The notes beneath the pieces were generated by a model that was not told where the DNA came from, searched no databases, and worked only from the letters and a program-made list of their open reading frames with translations. 45,866 nucleotides of DNA from Candidatus Nomurabacteria bacterium RIFCSPLOWO2_12_FULL_40_42 (GTDB lineage Bacteria; Patescibacteriota; Minisyncoccia; Phycocordibacterales; UBA9973), in the NCBI GenBank assembly GCA_001786195.1, contig MFVS01000027.1, positions 1 to 45,866 on the forward strand, read 5' to 3'. Shown here piece after piece: positions 16,973-26,538 of the stretch (positions within the stretch are counted from its first letter, which is position 1; each line of letters opens with the position of its first letter). A program made the position numbers and the translations under genes.

Positions 16973-17974
16973 AAAAATAATTACGATCTCGTCGCCATTG
17001 GGGAAATTGCCATCGATGCCTTTATTCGCCTCAAAGATGCGAGCGTGCATTGCGATGTTAATAAGGAAAACTGTGAAATATGCATGGCTTTCGGGGCAAA
17101 AATTCCTTATGAATCCGTCACCGAAGTGCCGGCCGTAGCCAACGCCGGCAATGCCTCGGTCTCGGCCAGCCGTTTGGGACTCAAGTCCGCCATCGCAGCC
17201 AATCTCGGAGCCGATCGGAATGGAGAAATTTGCCTGGAATCCTTCAAAAAAGACAGGGTATCCACTGACCTCGTCACCATCCAGAAAGACAAGAAAACGA
17301 ACTACCATTACGTCCTTTGGTTTGAAAATGAGAGAACCATCCTGCAAAAACATTCGGATTTTAATTACAGGCTTCATAGTAATTTGGGCAACCTAAAATG
17401 GATATATTTGACTTCGCTGGGTGAAAAATCCCTACCCTACCATAGTGAAATAACAGAGTACCTAAAAAATAATCCGGGAGTCAAACTCGCTTTCCAGCCG
17501 GGAATTTTTCAGATAAAAATGGGTTATGAAAAATTGCAAGATATTTATAAAAGAGCGGATATTTTTTTCTGCAACATTGAAGAAGCAAAAACTATTTTAA
17601 ATATAGAAAATCATGACGAAATAAAAAACTTACTTGTAAAAATGCGCGAACTAGGTCCAAAGATAGTAGTGCTTACAGACGGAACAAGCGGATCTTATTC
17701 GTATGATGGAACGGAGCTTTTATTTATGCCCATTTATCCAGACCCGAAACCCCCGTATGAGCGCACCGGAGCCGGAGACGCTTTTTCTTCGACTGTTGTC
17801 TCTGCGCTTTGCCTAGGAAAAAATCTCAAAGAAGCTCTAGCTTGGGGGCCGATCAACGCGATGTCCGTCGTGCAAGAAATCGGCGCGCAGAATGGTCTCC
17901 TCACTAGAGAAAAACTAGAAGAATACCTTAAAAACGCCCCGGAGAGTTATAGAGCAAAAAAGATAAGTGTCTAG
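16970..17974 (+). CDS. PfkB family carbohydrate kinase
   Basis: DLVAIGEIAIDAFIRL; PPYERTGAGDAFSSTVVSAL signature. Confidence 0.9.
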   Translation: MKNNYDLVAIGEIAIDAFIRLKDASVHCDVNKENCEICMAFGAKIPYESVTEVPAVANAGNASVSASRLGLKSAIAANLGADRNGEICLESFKKDRVSTDLVTIQKDKKTNYHYVLWFENERTILQKHSDFNYRLHSNLGNLKWIYLTSLGEKSLPYHSEITEYLKNNPGVKLAFQPGIFQIKMGYEKLQDIYKRADIFFCNIEEAKTILNIENHDEIKNLLVKMRELGPKIVVLTDGTSGSYSYDGTELLFMPIYPDPKPPYERTGAGDAFSSTVVSALCLGKNLKEALAWGPINAMSVVQEIGAQNGLLTREKLEEYLKNAPESYRAKKISV

Positions 17975-17992
17975 GATTTGAGACCCATCTGG

Positions 17993-18065
17993 AGCCGGCA
18001 CGAGGGATCGAACCCCGGACATCTTCTTTACAAAAGAAGTGCTCTACCAACTGAGCTATGCCGGC
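17993..18065 (-). tRNA. tRNA-Thr (TGT)
   Basis: GCCGGCATAGCTCAGTTGGTAGAGCACTTCTTTTGTAAAGAAGATGTCCGGGGTTCGATCCCTCGTGCCGGCT cloverleaf; no encoded CCA. Confidence 0.95.
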
Positions 18066-18158
18066 TTGTATAGCGCGTACCCTAACATATTTTATTGGGA
18101 AATGCTATTTTTAGTCAAAAAATCTAAGAAACTAGCTGCCCTTTTGCAATTTATTAAT

Positions 18159-18308
18159 TTATTGCCCCAATAATATGCCCGCGATAAGTCCGGCGAAGAG
18201 AGCAATGCCTCCCATCGATAGAACTCTGAGGCCTGATTTTAGGAGTGGCTGTTTGGTAAATTTCGTCGTGCTCATTCCGAGCGCAAAAAGACCGACCAGG
18301 GTTATCCC
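18159..18308 (-). pseudogene. C-terminal remnant resembling VIT1/CCC1 family transporter
   Basis: GITLVGLFALGMSTTKFTKQPLLKSGLRVLSMGGIALFAGLIAGILLGQ* without the upstream part of the gene. Confidence 0.45.
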
Positions 18309-18986
18309 TTATGTATTTCCATCTGGTTTGGTTTCTTGCAGCTTGAAAGACTTTTGGACTTTTAAATCAATTTCTTCTATGTTGTGAAAACCAGTCAAAA
18401 CATCGTCGCCTACGACCAGCGCCGGTAGTTCGGTGTCTTTTATTTTGTAAATTTGCAGCATCGCCTTTACAGCTGAAATATCTACGCTGTAATCGAAAGA
18501 ATAAACACGCAACTCTTGATATTTTGAACGAAGACTTGTTAAAACGAAACTCTCTTTTTCACAATCACTGCAAATATCTTTTGATGTATAAAAATACAAA
18601 ATAAAAGCAGATTTTACTCCGCAGCGTTCGGATATTTTTTTAGCCAAAAGATAGTCTTTAATCTGCAGTAGCGCATAATATTTTTTTAAATAAGAAACTT
18701 CTTCAGTGGCTCCTAGATTTTTCTGACTCCATTCTAATTTACCCCCAAGTTCTCCTAGCTCCGGAGAATATATAGAATCTGAAATATTTTTACACGAGAG
18801 TTCAGAAAGCAAGGAAAATTGGGTTTCGGAAGAAAGAATATCGATGGATATTTTATCTTGAATAGTTTTCAGCTGGTCAATCTTTTTGTTACCAAAATAA
18901 TTGCTTAAATAAATAGCAGTTGAAAAAATTCCCACTGTAATTACGAAAGCAACAACATAATTTTTCCAAAGTATATTAGAAATCAT
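18309..18986 (-). CDS. membrane-anchored protein with thioredoxin-like C-terminal region
   Basis: N-terminal TM; AFILYFYTSKDICSDCEKE CxxC-type segment. Confidence 0.5.
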   Translation of the reverse strand: MISNILWKNYVVAFVITVGIFSTAIYLSNYFGNKKIDQLKTIQDKISIDILSSETQFSLLSELSCKNISDSIYSPELGELGGKLEWSQKNLGATEEVSYLKKYYALLQIKDYLLAKKISERCGVKSAFILYFYTSKDICSDCEKESFVLTSLRSKYQELRVYSFDYSVDISAVKAMLQIYKIKDTELPALVVGDDVLTGFHNIEEIDLKVQKSFKLQETKPDGNT

Positions 18987-18998
18987 AAATAAATCTTT

Positions 18999-20240
18999 TT
19001 ATCTCCAAGCAACCTCGCGGGTCACTATAGTATTATACACCGCTTTGAAAAGCCAAGTGGAAGCAAAAAGACCAAAAAGAAAATAGGAAAAAATAAATGA
19101 CAGATCGGGAATAGGTTTTTGACCACGAACTGCTTTGCCAATAAGAGCCATGATAATAAAAAATATAATAAGAACAATATAAATAAACATTATGGGACGT
19201 GTATCAATAAAAAACAAACTTATTACTTCATATCCTCCCATATTAAAATTGGTAACTAAGAGTCTCATAAATAAATGATACAAGGCGCTCCCTGCGCTCC
19301 ACAAAACAGCTGTGGTTGCAAAGAGCGTTGTTATTATATATAAGAATCCAACGGGAATAGTAAAAAATGAGAATACTCCGTACTTTGACTTAAATAAATA
19401 CTTGCGATAATCATAACTATTATTAATAAATCCATACATCCAACGCAGACGTTGTCGGTAAAGATCTTTAAAAGTATCGGGGGATGTGGTGTGGACAAAG
19501 GCATCGTGACATTGGCCGATTTTATAGCCATTGACCTGCATCCGATATGCAATTTCCAAATCTTCTGTTTGGTGCGCATTGCGGTACGGACCTAAATCAT
19601 CAAAAACTTTTTTACGATACATAGAAAATTGACCCTGAGTGACATGGATACCATTCATGAGTGCGAGTATTTTCTTGAGAGGAATAAACATATTAAATTG
19701 AAGATCTTGAGCTTTCTGAAGAATCCCCTTTGGTTCGTAAATAACTATCGCAGGCGAAACCGCCATCATATCTTCATCACTCAAAAACTGCCACATTGTT
19801 TTTTTAAGAGTATCTGGTTCGATAAATGCATCTGCATCGAGGTTGCCAATATAATCGGTAGTAGCAGTTGCAATTGTCAGATTCATGGCAGTATGCTTGC
19901 CTCCGTTTTCTTTCCTCATAAGCTCAACATTTGCGATTCCTTGGAACTTCTGCACTGCTTGCCATGTGTTGTCGGTGGAACCATCGTCAATCACCTTGAT
20001 TATGAGTTTATCTTTAGGATAATCAGTAGCCAGAAGTGATTCCACTGTTTTCGAAATAGTTCCTTCTTCATTCCAGCAAGGAACTACAATAGTAACTGCG
20101 GGCCAATTCACATCCGCAGGGAAAGAGGTATTTCCCGCGATTTGCTTACGCGTTTTAAATACCATGAGCAAGAAAAAAACCTGCACATAAAGAGCAAAAA
20201 AAGCCAATATATAAGATACTATGTCAGAGATTGAAACCAT
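18999..20240 (-). CDS. family 2 glycosyltransferase (membrane, PgaC/BcsA-like)
   Basis: VTIVVPCWNEEGTISKTVESLL, DDGSTDNT, NLDADAFIEPDTL, HQTEDLEIAYRMQ, RQRLRWMYG. Confidence 0.85.
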   Translation of the reverse strand: MVSISDIVSYILAFFALYVQVFFLLMVFKTRKQIAGNTSFPADVNWPAVTIVVPCWNEEGTISKTVESLLATDYPKDKLIIKVIDDGSTDNTWQAVQKFQGIANVELMRKENGGKHTAMNLTIATATTDYIGNLDADAFIEPDTLKKTMWQFLSDEDMMAVSPAIVIYEPKGILQKAQDLQFNMFIPLKKILALMNGIHVTQGQFSMYRKKVFDDLGPYRNAHQTEDLEIAYRMQVNGYKIGQCHDAFVHTTSPDTFKDLYRQRLRWMYGFINNSYDYRKYLFKSKYGVFSFFTIPVGFLYIITTLFATTAVLWSAGSALYHLFMRLLVTNFNMGGYEVISLFFIDTRPIMFIYIVLIIFFIIMALIGKAVRGQKPIPDLSFIFSYFLFGLFASTWLFKAVYNTIVTREVAWR

Positions 20241-20251
20241 ATCACCAATTA

Positions 20252-20551
20252 TTACATCCCGCCTTCTACTTTATTCTCCGGTTCGCAAGTACCACATGCG
20301 GCCATGCACTTCTTGCATCGGCAACCGAAAATTTTGACAATAGCTGCGATGCCCACCAGCACATAGACTATCCCCTCCACTACCGGCCAAGAACCTAAAA
20401 GCAGATTGACCACGTTCCAGTTGCCGCCATTTCCTACCAAAAGCGCAAGACCCACCAAACCCCAGTTGATACCTCCAATGATCAGCAAGATTTTAACAAC
20501 CAAGGACGGAGTACAACCTCCCCATTTATGCCCACAATTTGAATGACACAT
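20252..20551 (-). CDS. DUF378 small membrane protein
   Basis: ILLIIGGINWGLVGLA...LLGSWPVVEGIVYVLVGIAAI. Confidence 0.8.
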   Translation of the reverse strand: MCHSNCGHKWGGCTPSLVVKILLIIGGINWGLVGLALLVGNGGNWNVVNLLLGSWPVVEGIVYVLVGIAAIVKIFGCRCKKCMAACGTCEPENKVEGGM

Positions 20552-20660
20552 ATATTTTTATAATAAATTAATAATAAATATTGTGTCCAAACGACTATTT
20601 GGACAATAATTTTAATGGCTTAAGTATAGCATATTCTTTTTAAAGTGTTATACTGACCGT

Positions 20661-21425
20661 ATGGAAGAAAATATAGAAAAGAAAAAAAACAGTAACCAAA
20701 ACAAAAGCCAAGCGCAAATAGCGGGAGCAATAATCATCGCCGGTATTGTCATCGCCGGAGCGATACTGCTCAAAGGGAATATGGGTAATCTGCCAAACAC
20801 TAACGATCCATTTGCCAATATAACCATTGCCGAAGTGAATGCAAGTGACAGAACGCTGGGAGATCCGAAAGCTAAAGTCACGGTGATCTTATACGAAGAT
20901 TTCCAATGCCCTTTCTGCGGAGCGATCTCTGGTTTAGAACCCGATATGCCTTTAATTCAAGCTTTGAAACAGAGAGACCCGAGCTGGACTCCTTTTCTGC
21001 CGGGAGTGAAAGAGTATGTCCAAAAAGGAACGGTGCAATTTGTTTACCGGGATTGGGCATTTTTGGGACCGGAATCCGTGCAGTCAGCCGAGGCCGCCAG
21101 GTGCGCCGGAGACCAGGGTAAATTTTGGGAATATCATGACTATCTTTATACGCATCAAGATGGGGAAAATGAAGAAGCCTTCGCTGATCCAAAATTAAAA
21201 TCTTTTGCTCAAACACTTGGTTTGGAAACTGCCACTTTTAATAAATGTCTGGATGAAAATAAATACGCGCAGGCAGTCGAAGATTCGAAAATAGAAGGTA
21301 GTAAGGCCGGAGTGAACGGCACACCAAAAGGCTTTATCTTAAGAAAAGGAAAAATTGTAGCCACCATCGACGGCGCCGAATCCTGGACTACCGTCAAACC
21401 AAAAATCGATAGTGCGTTGAAGTAA
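20661..21425 (+). CDS. DsbA/BdbD-like thioredoxin-fold disulfide oxidoreductase
   Basis: VTVILYEDFQCPFCGAISG CxxC motif; GVNGTPKGFILRKG cis-Pro region. Confidence 0.85.
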   Translation: MEENIEKKKNSNQNKSQAQIAGAIIIAGIVIAGAILLKGNMGNLPNTNDPFANITIAEVNASDRTLGDPKAKVTVILYEDFQCPFCGAISGLEPDMPLIQALKQRDPSWTPFLPGVKEYVQKGTVQFVYRDWAFLGPESVQSAEAARCAGDQGKFWEYHDYLYTHQDGENEEAFADPKLKSFAQTLGLETATFNKCLDENKYAQAVEDSKIEGSKAGVNGTPKGFILRKGKIVATIDGAESWTTVKPKIDSALK

Positions 21426-21427
21426 GT

Positions 21428-21480
21428 TTAGTCAAAATAATTCTTCAACCTCGAAATCTTGTCGTGTTGGCGGAGTTTTT
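21428..21480. repeat. 53 bp exact duplicate of the rpoD 3' end (second copy 22184-22236)
   Basis: ttagtcaaaataattcttcaacctcgaaatcttgtcgtgttggcggagttttt identical at both sites. Confidence 0.97.
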
Positions 21481-21514
21481 TTGTGTAGTATAAGTATATA
21501 TGAATAAAATAATC

Positions 21515-21548
21515 TACCATAATAGACACGACCGTGGTTATTATGGTA
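21515..21548. repeat. 34 bp near-palindrome upstream of the Cas2/PaaX-like ORF (locus 1)
   Basis: TACCATAATAGACACGACCGTGGTTATTATGGTA. Confidence 0.9.
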
Positions 21549-21552
21549 ATAT

Positions 21553-22119
21553 ATGGATATGCGTTTAATTGATCGAGAATCAAACTCTGGAAAAATAATC
21601 CGGGCTTTAGGCATGGGAATAGGTATATCCGTGGCTTTAGCTAATAGAAGAACAAGTTATAGAATGACAAAGATCTTAATCAAGAAAATTTTTGGTTTGA
21701 ATGAAGAACCCACAAATTATTCTAGATATTTTTTAAAATTAAGAAAACAAAAACTCATATACATTAAAAAGGTGGGCAATGATCATATTATATCTCTCAC
21801 AGAAAAAGGTGAAGAGATTTACTTAAGATTTAATTACGAAAAATTAGCAATAAAGCCAAGCAGAATATGGGACAGAAATTTCCGCATGGTTATTTTTGAT
21901 ATTCCAGAAACAAAGAGAAATTCCAGGGATTCGCTTCGAGAAAAAATGAAAGAGTTGGGTTTGGTAAAATTTAATGATAGCGTTTGGGTTTATCCTTATC
22001 CATGCCAACAAGAAATCGATTTTATTGCTAACTATTGGGAAATAGGAAAATATGTTCATTTTGCCTTGGTTAAAGATGTAACTAATAGAGAACGTCTGGA
22101 AAAATATTTCAACTTATAA
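21553..22119 (+). CDS. PaaX/Cas2-like protein (N-terminal winged helix, C-terminal Cas2-like ferredoxin fold)
   Basis: YFLKLRKQKLIYIKKVGNDHIISLTEKG wHTH; RNFRMVIFDIPETKRNSRDSLREKMKELGLVKFNDSVWVYPY. Confidence 0.7.
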   Translation: MDMRLIDRESNSGKIIRALGMGIGISVALANRRTSYRMTKILIKKIFGLNEEPTNYSRYFLKLRKQKLIYIKKVGNDHIISLTEKGEEIYLRFNYEKLAIKPSRIWDRNFRMVIFDIPETKRNSRDSLREKMKELGLVKFNDSVWVYPYPCQQEIDFIANYWEIGKYVHFALVKDVTNRERLEKYFNL

Positions 22120-22128
22120 ATCATCTGT

Positions 22129-22162
22129 TACCGTAATAACAACGGCCGTGGCTATTATGGTA
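22129..22162. repeat. 34 bp near-palindrome downstream of the Cas2/PaaX-like ORF (locus 1)
   Basis: TACCGTAATAACAACGGCCGTGGCTATTATGGTA; same length and arms as 21515-21548. Confidence 0.9.
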
Positions 22163-22183
22163 TAACTTATTAATAATCCTAAG

Positions 22184-23392
22184 TTAGTCAAAATAATTCT
22201 TCAACCTCGAAATCTTGTCGTGTTGGCGGAGTTTTTCGTGGACTTTGACTTCGATTTGGCGGATACGCTCGCGGGTCACGCCGAATTCTTCCCCTACCCG
22301 CTCGAGCGTGTGTTGGATGCCGTCTAGGAGACCATAGCGCATTTCGAGAATCTTGCGTTCTTTGGGATTGAGTTCGCATAAAACTTCCCGAATCTGATCT
22401 GAGAGAATCCGGCGAGAAGATTCTTGATCCGGACGTAAAATTTTATCATCCGGAATAAAATTTTCTAAGGTTGATTTGTCGTCATCATCACCGACCGGCT
22501 GTTCAAGTGATACTGTCTCTTGCGAAATATTTTCGATGATGTGAATTTTTTCCACCGGGATGCCCATCTCGGTGGCAATCTCTTCGGCCAACGGCTCTCG
22601 ACCTAAATCTTGGGAAAGCCTGCGATGCGTCTGTTTATATTTCGAAATTGTCTCTACCATGTGCACCGGTATGCGGATAGTGCGAGATTGGTCGGCCAAG
22701 GCGCGGGTAATAGACTGGCGAATCCACCATGTCGCATAAGTGGAAAATTTATATCCCTTGGTCCAATCGAATTTTTCCACTGCCTTGAACAATCCCAAAT
22801 TGCCTTCCTGAATCAAGTCAAGCAGAGTTAAATTGGCAGAGCGTCCTACGTATTTTTTGGCGATAGAAACCACTAAACGCAAGTTCGCGCGGGCGAGCAG
22901 ATTTTTGGCTTCCAGATCACCGTGTTCGATGCGTCTGGCGAGTTCCTTTTCTTCGCCCGCATGGATAAGCGGATACTGACCGATCTCTTTCAAATACATC
23001 TGAATTGAATCATGCATCGTGGATTTGTTCAAATCTTTGTCGGTCAAGTCGACATTCAAATTGAGCAAGTTTCCGCCTTCCAAGACATCAATCCCGGCAA
23101 TGGCAAACTTTTCGTAAAGCTCGTCTAAGAATAAAATGTTGTTTTCAATATCCGGGAAAGTTTTTAAGATTTCATCGTAAGTGATAAATCCCCTCTTGCG
23201 CCCCTTTTCGATGAGCTCGCTTGAGATACGAGTTAAATTTTCCGCCTTTTTTTCCAAAAATGCCAGTTTGAGAGGAAATTTTTTGGAAATTTTTAATTTT
23301 TTTATTTTAAGTTTTTTACTCTTTGGTTTTTTTGCCATCTTGTGTTTTCTAATTTTTGTACTAACTTTTTTTGTCTTTTTTGTTGTTTTCAT
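22184..23392 (-). CDS. rpoD: RNA polymerase sigma-70 factor RpoD
   Basis: [71 protein letters not shown]. Confidence 0.97.
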   Translation of the reverse strand: MKTTKKTKKVSTKIRKHKMAKKPKSKKLKIKKLKISKKFPLKLAFLEKKAENLTRISSELIEKGRKRGFITYDEILKTFPDIENNILFLDELYEKFAIAGIDVLEGGNLLNLNVDLTDKDLNKSTMHDSIQMYLKEIGQYPLIHAGEEKELARRIEHGDLEAKNLLARANLRLVVSIAKKYVGRSANLTLLDLIQEGNLGLFKAVEKFDWTKGYKFSTYATWWIRQSITRALADQSRTIRIPVHMVETISKYKQTHRRLSQDLGREPLAEEIATEMGIPVEKIHIIENISQETVSLEQPVGDDDDKSTLENFIPDDKILRPDQESSRRILSDQIREVLCELNPKERKILEMRYGLLDGIQHTLERVGEEFGVTRERIRQIEVKVHEKLRQHDKISRLKNYFD

Positions 23393-23400
23393 GGTTTTTT

Positions 23401-25194
23401 TTACTCTTTATTTTTAATGCTTTGGATCTTATTATTAATCTCGCTAATTTCTTTCAAAATTAATTTTGATTTGGCTGTATCTTTGGTTTCTTCAGACTGA
23501 TGCAGTTCTCGCATTTTTATCCACAATTTTTCTTTTAAATATTCTTCTGCCAAATTAGCGAGTAGTTCTTCTGTATCCCTCGAGAGATAATCTCCCCGCT
23601 CTCCGTAAAAAACTTCCGCTTCAAAAATCAAATCGCTCTCTTTTTCTTTTGTTTTTGCCAACACTTTTTCTTTTTCAACATTTAAAATAAGCGCCAATTC
23701 GCGCAGAACTTTATCCTCATCCATACTATGCTCTTTCAAGCTCTTTTGCCAGAGGATAATACCAAACAACTTGCGTAAAATATAATCTTTTTTAGATACT
23801 TTCTTTTCCCGATTTGCGATTTCTTCTATTTCTTTTTTCTCAGATTTTAATTCTATCTCGATTTTTTTAAGGTCATCCTGCAAGGCACTCTCGGAAATGC
23901 CGGAAGCGTCGCTGATTTTTTTAATAAAATGCATTTTTTCTATGGCGCTTTGGAGCGCGTCAATATAAGGCAATATTTTTTCTTTGATTTCCCGGCCGGC
24001 TTTGCGCGCGTCGTTTTGAGAATCTTTTAAAACTTTATTCAGTATAAATTCTATGATATGGATAGATTTGCGAATCGCTTCCTTCCAAGCTTCCGCTCCA
24101 TTTTTGGAAATCAAGTCCGCCGGGTCAACTCCTTCGGGCAAGGCGGCCACCTTCACATCCATACCGAGAGACAAAGCGATCTTGCCCGCCCGATTGGCCG
24201 CATTGAAACCTGCTTTGTCGGCATCAAACGAAAGCACAATGTTGGGCGAAAGACGGCGTACCAGACCTAAATTCGAAATTACGTTGCCCTTGCCGATCGC
24301 AGAATCCGACAGAGCCGTACCGGAAGTCGCCACCGTATTTTTATATCCCGTTTGATGCGACAGCACCAGGTCCATCTGTCCTTCGACTAAAATAGAAAAA
24401 TTATTTTTGCGAATAGAGTCTTTGGCTTTGTCGATGCCAAAAAGCACTGCGGACTTGCTGAAGATCAGTGTCTCTGGACTATTTAAATATTTTGCTGATT
24501 GTCCGTCATCCACCAAAATTCGGCCGGAAAAAGCGATAACCCGGCCGCTCGAATCATTGATCGGAAATATAATCCGGCCACGAAAGCGATCATACATAGC
24601 CTTACTTGCATCGTCCGGTTTCTTCGCCAGCCCCGCGCTCTCTATCTCTTTATCCGTAAAATTCTTAGATTTTAAATAATCATAGAGCTTGCGCCAATCC
24701 AAGATAGCAAAGCCAATTCTAAAATCTTTGATTGTCTTGTTTTCCAATCCCCGAGACTTTAAATATTCTAAAGCTTTATGATTGTTCTTAAGATTGCTTT
24801 CAAAAAACTTTGTCGCTTCTTCCATTACTCCATACAATCTTTCCTTCTGATTTTCTTTTTCTTCCTTATTCTTTTGATCTTCTTTGTTGTAAACTTCTAG
24901 CGTAACTCCAGCCCGATTAGCTAAAAGCTTCAAAGCGCCTTTAAAATCCAGTCCCTCGAATTCTTCCACAAAAGTAAAGATGTCCCCGGAAGCTCCACAG
25001 CCGAAACAATAGTAGCTCTCTCTCTCTGGCGAGACAAAAAAAGAAGGGGTCTTTTCGTTATGAAAAGGACACTTGCTTTTCCAACTTTTCCCTACTCTAT
25101 CCAATTTTATATAAGATGAAACTAGCGAGAGAATATCTATTCGTGATTTGATTTGATCAACCCCGTTAGAGATTTTCATAAATAGATTTTGCAA
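23401..25194 (-). CDS. dnaG: DNA primase
   Basis: [35 protein letters not shown] zinc finger; [20 protein letters not shown]. Confidence 0.97.
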   Translation of the reverse strand: MQNLFMKISNGVDQIKSRIDILSLVSSYIKLDRVGKSWKSKCPFHNEKTPSFFVSPERESYYCFGCGASGDIFTFVEEFEGLDFKGALKLLANRAGVTLEVYNKEDQKNKEEKENQKERLYGVMEEATKFFESNLKNNHKALEYLKSRGLENKTIKDFRIGFAILDWRKLYDYLKSKNFTDKEIESAGLAKKPDDASKAMYDRFRGRIIFPINDSSGRVIAFSGRILVDDGQSAKYLNSPETLIFSKSAVLFGIDKAKDSIRKNNFSILVEGQMDLVLSHQTGYKNTVATSGTALSDSAIGKGNVISNLGLVRRLSPNIVLSFDADKAGFNAANRAGKIALSLGMDVKVAALPEGVDPADLISKNGAEAWKEAIRKSIHIIEFILNKVLKDSQNDARKAGREIKEKILPYIDALQSAIEKMHFIKKISDASGISESALQDDLKKIEIELKSEKKEIEEIANREKKVSKKDYILRKLFGIILWQKSLKEHSMDEDKVLRELALILNVEKEKVLAKTKEKESDLIFEAEVFYGERGDYLSRDTEELLANLAEEYLKEKLWIKMRELHQSEETKDTAKSKLILKEISEINNKIQSIKNKE

Positions 25195-25196
25195 AA

Positions 25197-26156
25197 TTAA
25201 TTAATATAATGAAACTCGATGTCAGCAATTATCTCAGCTATCCCACCTTCCATTATGCCGGTCAAATTGTGCCATGATTTTTTGATGCGGTGGTCGGTCA
25301 CCCTATCTTGGGGAAAATTATAGGTACGGATTTTTTCGGACCGGTCGGCCGTGCCTATCTGCTCTTTGCGCTCGCCTGCATATTTTTTTGCTTCTTTTTC
25401 TTCTTCTAGTTGCTGAAGTTTGGCTGTCAAGATAGCCATAGCCTTATCTCTGTTTGCTAATTGGCTGCGCTCGTTAGTTGAACGCACATCTAGACCCGTC
25501 GGCTTGTGGATTATGCGCACGGCCGTTTCCACCTTATTCACATTCTGCCCGCCCTTGCCGCCGGAGCGAGAATATTCCATTTCAAATTCGGAAGGATCGA
25601 TTTTAATTAAAACTTTTTTTTTAATTGGCAAAACCGCTACCGAGGCGGTGGAAGTATGCACTCGGCCGTTTTTTTCGGTCGCTGGTATTCTCTGGACCCG
25701 GTGTACGCCCGTCTCGTAACGCATTTTCTGGTAAATATTCTGGTTCTCCTTGCCTTTGATTTCAAAACTAGCTTCTTTGTAGCCGTTCAAGTCGCTTTTG
25801 GATTCATAATTCACCCTCCATTGCCAACCCTGCGCTTCGGCAAATTTTTCGTACATATGCGCCAACTCCCAAGCAAAAAGGCTGGCTTCATCCCCGCCCG
25901 CTCCCGCCCGCACTTCCAGCACTATTTCATTAGTCATCTCTTCCTCGGCTTTATCCTTTTTTAAAATTTCTTCTATTTGTTTTTCTAAACTCTCCCGTTC
26001 TTCTTGAATTCCTTTTAATTCTTCCGCCGCCAAATCATGCAATGTTTCGTCGCCAGCAAGCATCTCACGGATTTCAGATTCTTTTCGCATCAAACGCTCC
26101 AGCATATCCGCAAGATAACTCGTACGGTGGTCTTTTTTTAATTCTTCGATGTTCAT
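25197..26156 (-). CDS. prfA: peptide chain release factor 1
   Basis: RAGAGGDEASLFAWEL, SGGKGGQNVNKVETAVRI (GGQ). Confidence 0.93.
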   Translation of the reverse strand: MNIEELKKDHRTSYLADMLERLMRKESEIREMLAGDETLHDLAAEELKGIQEERESLEKQIEEILKKDKAEEEMTNEIVLEVRAGAGGDEASLFAWELAHMYEKFAEAQGWQWRVNYESKSDLNGYKEASFEIKGKENQNIYQKMRYETGVHRVQRIPATEKNGRVHTSTASVAVLPIKKKVLIKIDPSEFEMEYSRSGGKGGQNVNKVETAVRIIHKPTGLDVRSTNERSQLANRDKAMAILTAKLQQLEEEKEAKKYAGERKEQIGTADRSEKIRTYNFPQDRVTDHRIKKSWHNLTGIMEGGIAEIIADIEFHYIN

Positions 26157-26374
26157 TATTTCTTTACCTTAGCCGTAGCCGCTCGGCGCTTATTGAAACG
26201 ATCTACCCGTCCAGCCGTATCCATTATTTTTTCATTACCGGTATAGAAAGGGTGACACTGGCTACAAATCTCCATGGCAATCTCTCCCATAGTGGAACCA
26301 ACTTCAAAAATAGCCCCGCAGGCGCAAGTGGCTTTCGTTTTTATATCGTATTTTGGATGGATATCTTTTTTCAT
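26156..26374 (-). CDS. rpmE: 50S ribosomal protein L31
   Basis: [28 protein letters not shown]...[27 protein letters not shown]. Confidence 0.95.
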   Translation of the reverse strand: MKKDIHPKYDIKTKATCACGAIFEVGSTMGEIAMEICSQCHPFYTGNEKIMDTAGRVDRFNKRRAATAKVKK

Positions 26375-26478
26375 CTCGTACGAAGTAAAAGTGTACTTAA
26401 CACTCCTACTTAAAATTATTCATAATTAAAAAATTTATTCCCGTAAGAAAAACTAACATAAACTTCGTACGGGATTCA
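26372..26478 (-). promoter_or_regulatory. start-codon palindrome/leader element upstream of rpmE
   Basis: gene-sense: ATCCCGTACGAAGT ... CTTACGGGAATA ... ACTTCGTACGAGATG. Confidence 0.65.
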
Positions 26479-26516
26479 TTTCCTTAAAGATTATCACAAT
26501 TTTTATTTTAAAGCAA

Positions 26517-26538
26517 ACCTGCCTGCCGGCAGGCAGGT
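26517..26538. repeat. 22 bp perfect palindrome ACCTGCCTGCCGGCAGGCAGGT
   Basis: read directly; directly 3' of the 26539..27897 ORF. Confidence 0.9.

Noticed and set aside
20585-20604. GTCCAAA..TTTGGAC hairpin between the DUF378 and dsbA-like genes
   Set aside because: Short 7 bp stem in a divergent intergenic region; could be an operator, but no second copy seen.
21515-22162. Possible CRISPR remnant next to a Cas2-like gene
   Set aside because: Only two palindromic repeats with a gene between them; no spacer array, no cas1 or effector; locus 2 has unrelated repeats of the same layout.
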